A stretch of DNA of 5,106 bases, from the NCBI GenBank assembly GCA_030615475.1, contig JAUWZF010000103.1, positions 1 through 5,106 on the forward strand. Reading direction: 5' to 3'. Positions 5,095 through 5,106 of this stretch are shown piece by piece; positions within the stretch are counted from its first letter, which is position 1, and each line of letters begins with the position of its first letter. Made by a program: the position numbers and the translations under genes. Source of the stretch: Dehalococcoidales bacterium (lineage in GTDB: Bacteria; Chloroflexota; Dehalococcoidia; Dehalococcoidales; RBG-16-60-22). Under the pieces are notes generated by a model. The model did not search any database, had not been told where the DNA came from, and saw nothing but the letters and a program-made list of their open reading frames with translations.

Positions 5095-5106
5095 ACCTAT
5101 TTTAGG

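Overview
The window looks like chromosomal DNA of an anaerobic bacterium, most likely Chloroflexota, class Dehalococcoidia. This rests on the overall feel of the MutS protein, the GC-rich codon choice of the right half, and short interspersed palindromic repeats between genes. It is inference from memory, not a database match. No plasmid, phage, transposase, CRISPR, rRNA or tRNA signal was seen.

Layout, left to right. (1) Positions 1-938, minus strand: the N-terminal 312 residues of an FAD-linked oxidase (GlcD/FAD_binding_4 type), cut by the window edge. (2) Positions 939-1707: about 770 bases, visibly more AT-rich than mutS. They hold a small minus-strand gene for a one-helix membrane protein with a glycine zipper, its candidate promoter, and several repeat-like or palindromic elements. 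(3) Positions 1708-4287, plus strand: complete mutS, the mismatch-recognition ATPase, with all key motifs. (4) Positions 4334-4942, plus strand, 46 bases after mutS: an isochorismatase-fold protein in which all three catalytic positions (Asp, Lys, Cys) appear replaced (His, Asn, Ala), so it is probably a pseudoenzyme or has a changed chemistry. (5) Positions 4943-5106: a copy of the last 27 bases of mutS, then an AT-rich promoter region (perfect TTGACA, 17-base spacer, TAGACT) with TGTCA/TGACA half-sites and a 10-base palindrome, then a long GC-rich hairpin that would form the 5' end of any transcript from that promoter.

mutS and the isochorismatase-like gene are probably co-transcribed. The oxidase and the small membrane gene point the other way, so the repeat-rich stretch before mutS is a divergent intergenic region. 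No single new multi-gene system is evident. The points most worth checking are the catalytically stripped isochorismatase-fold protein, the duplicated mutS tail that brackets it, and the promoter-plus-hairpin leader at the right edge.
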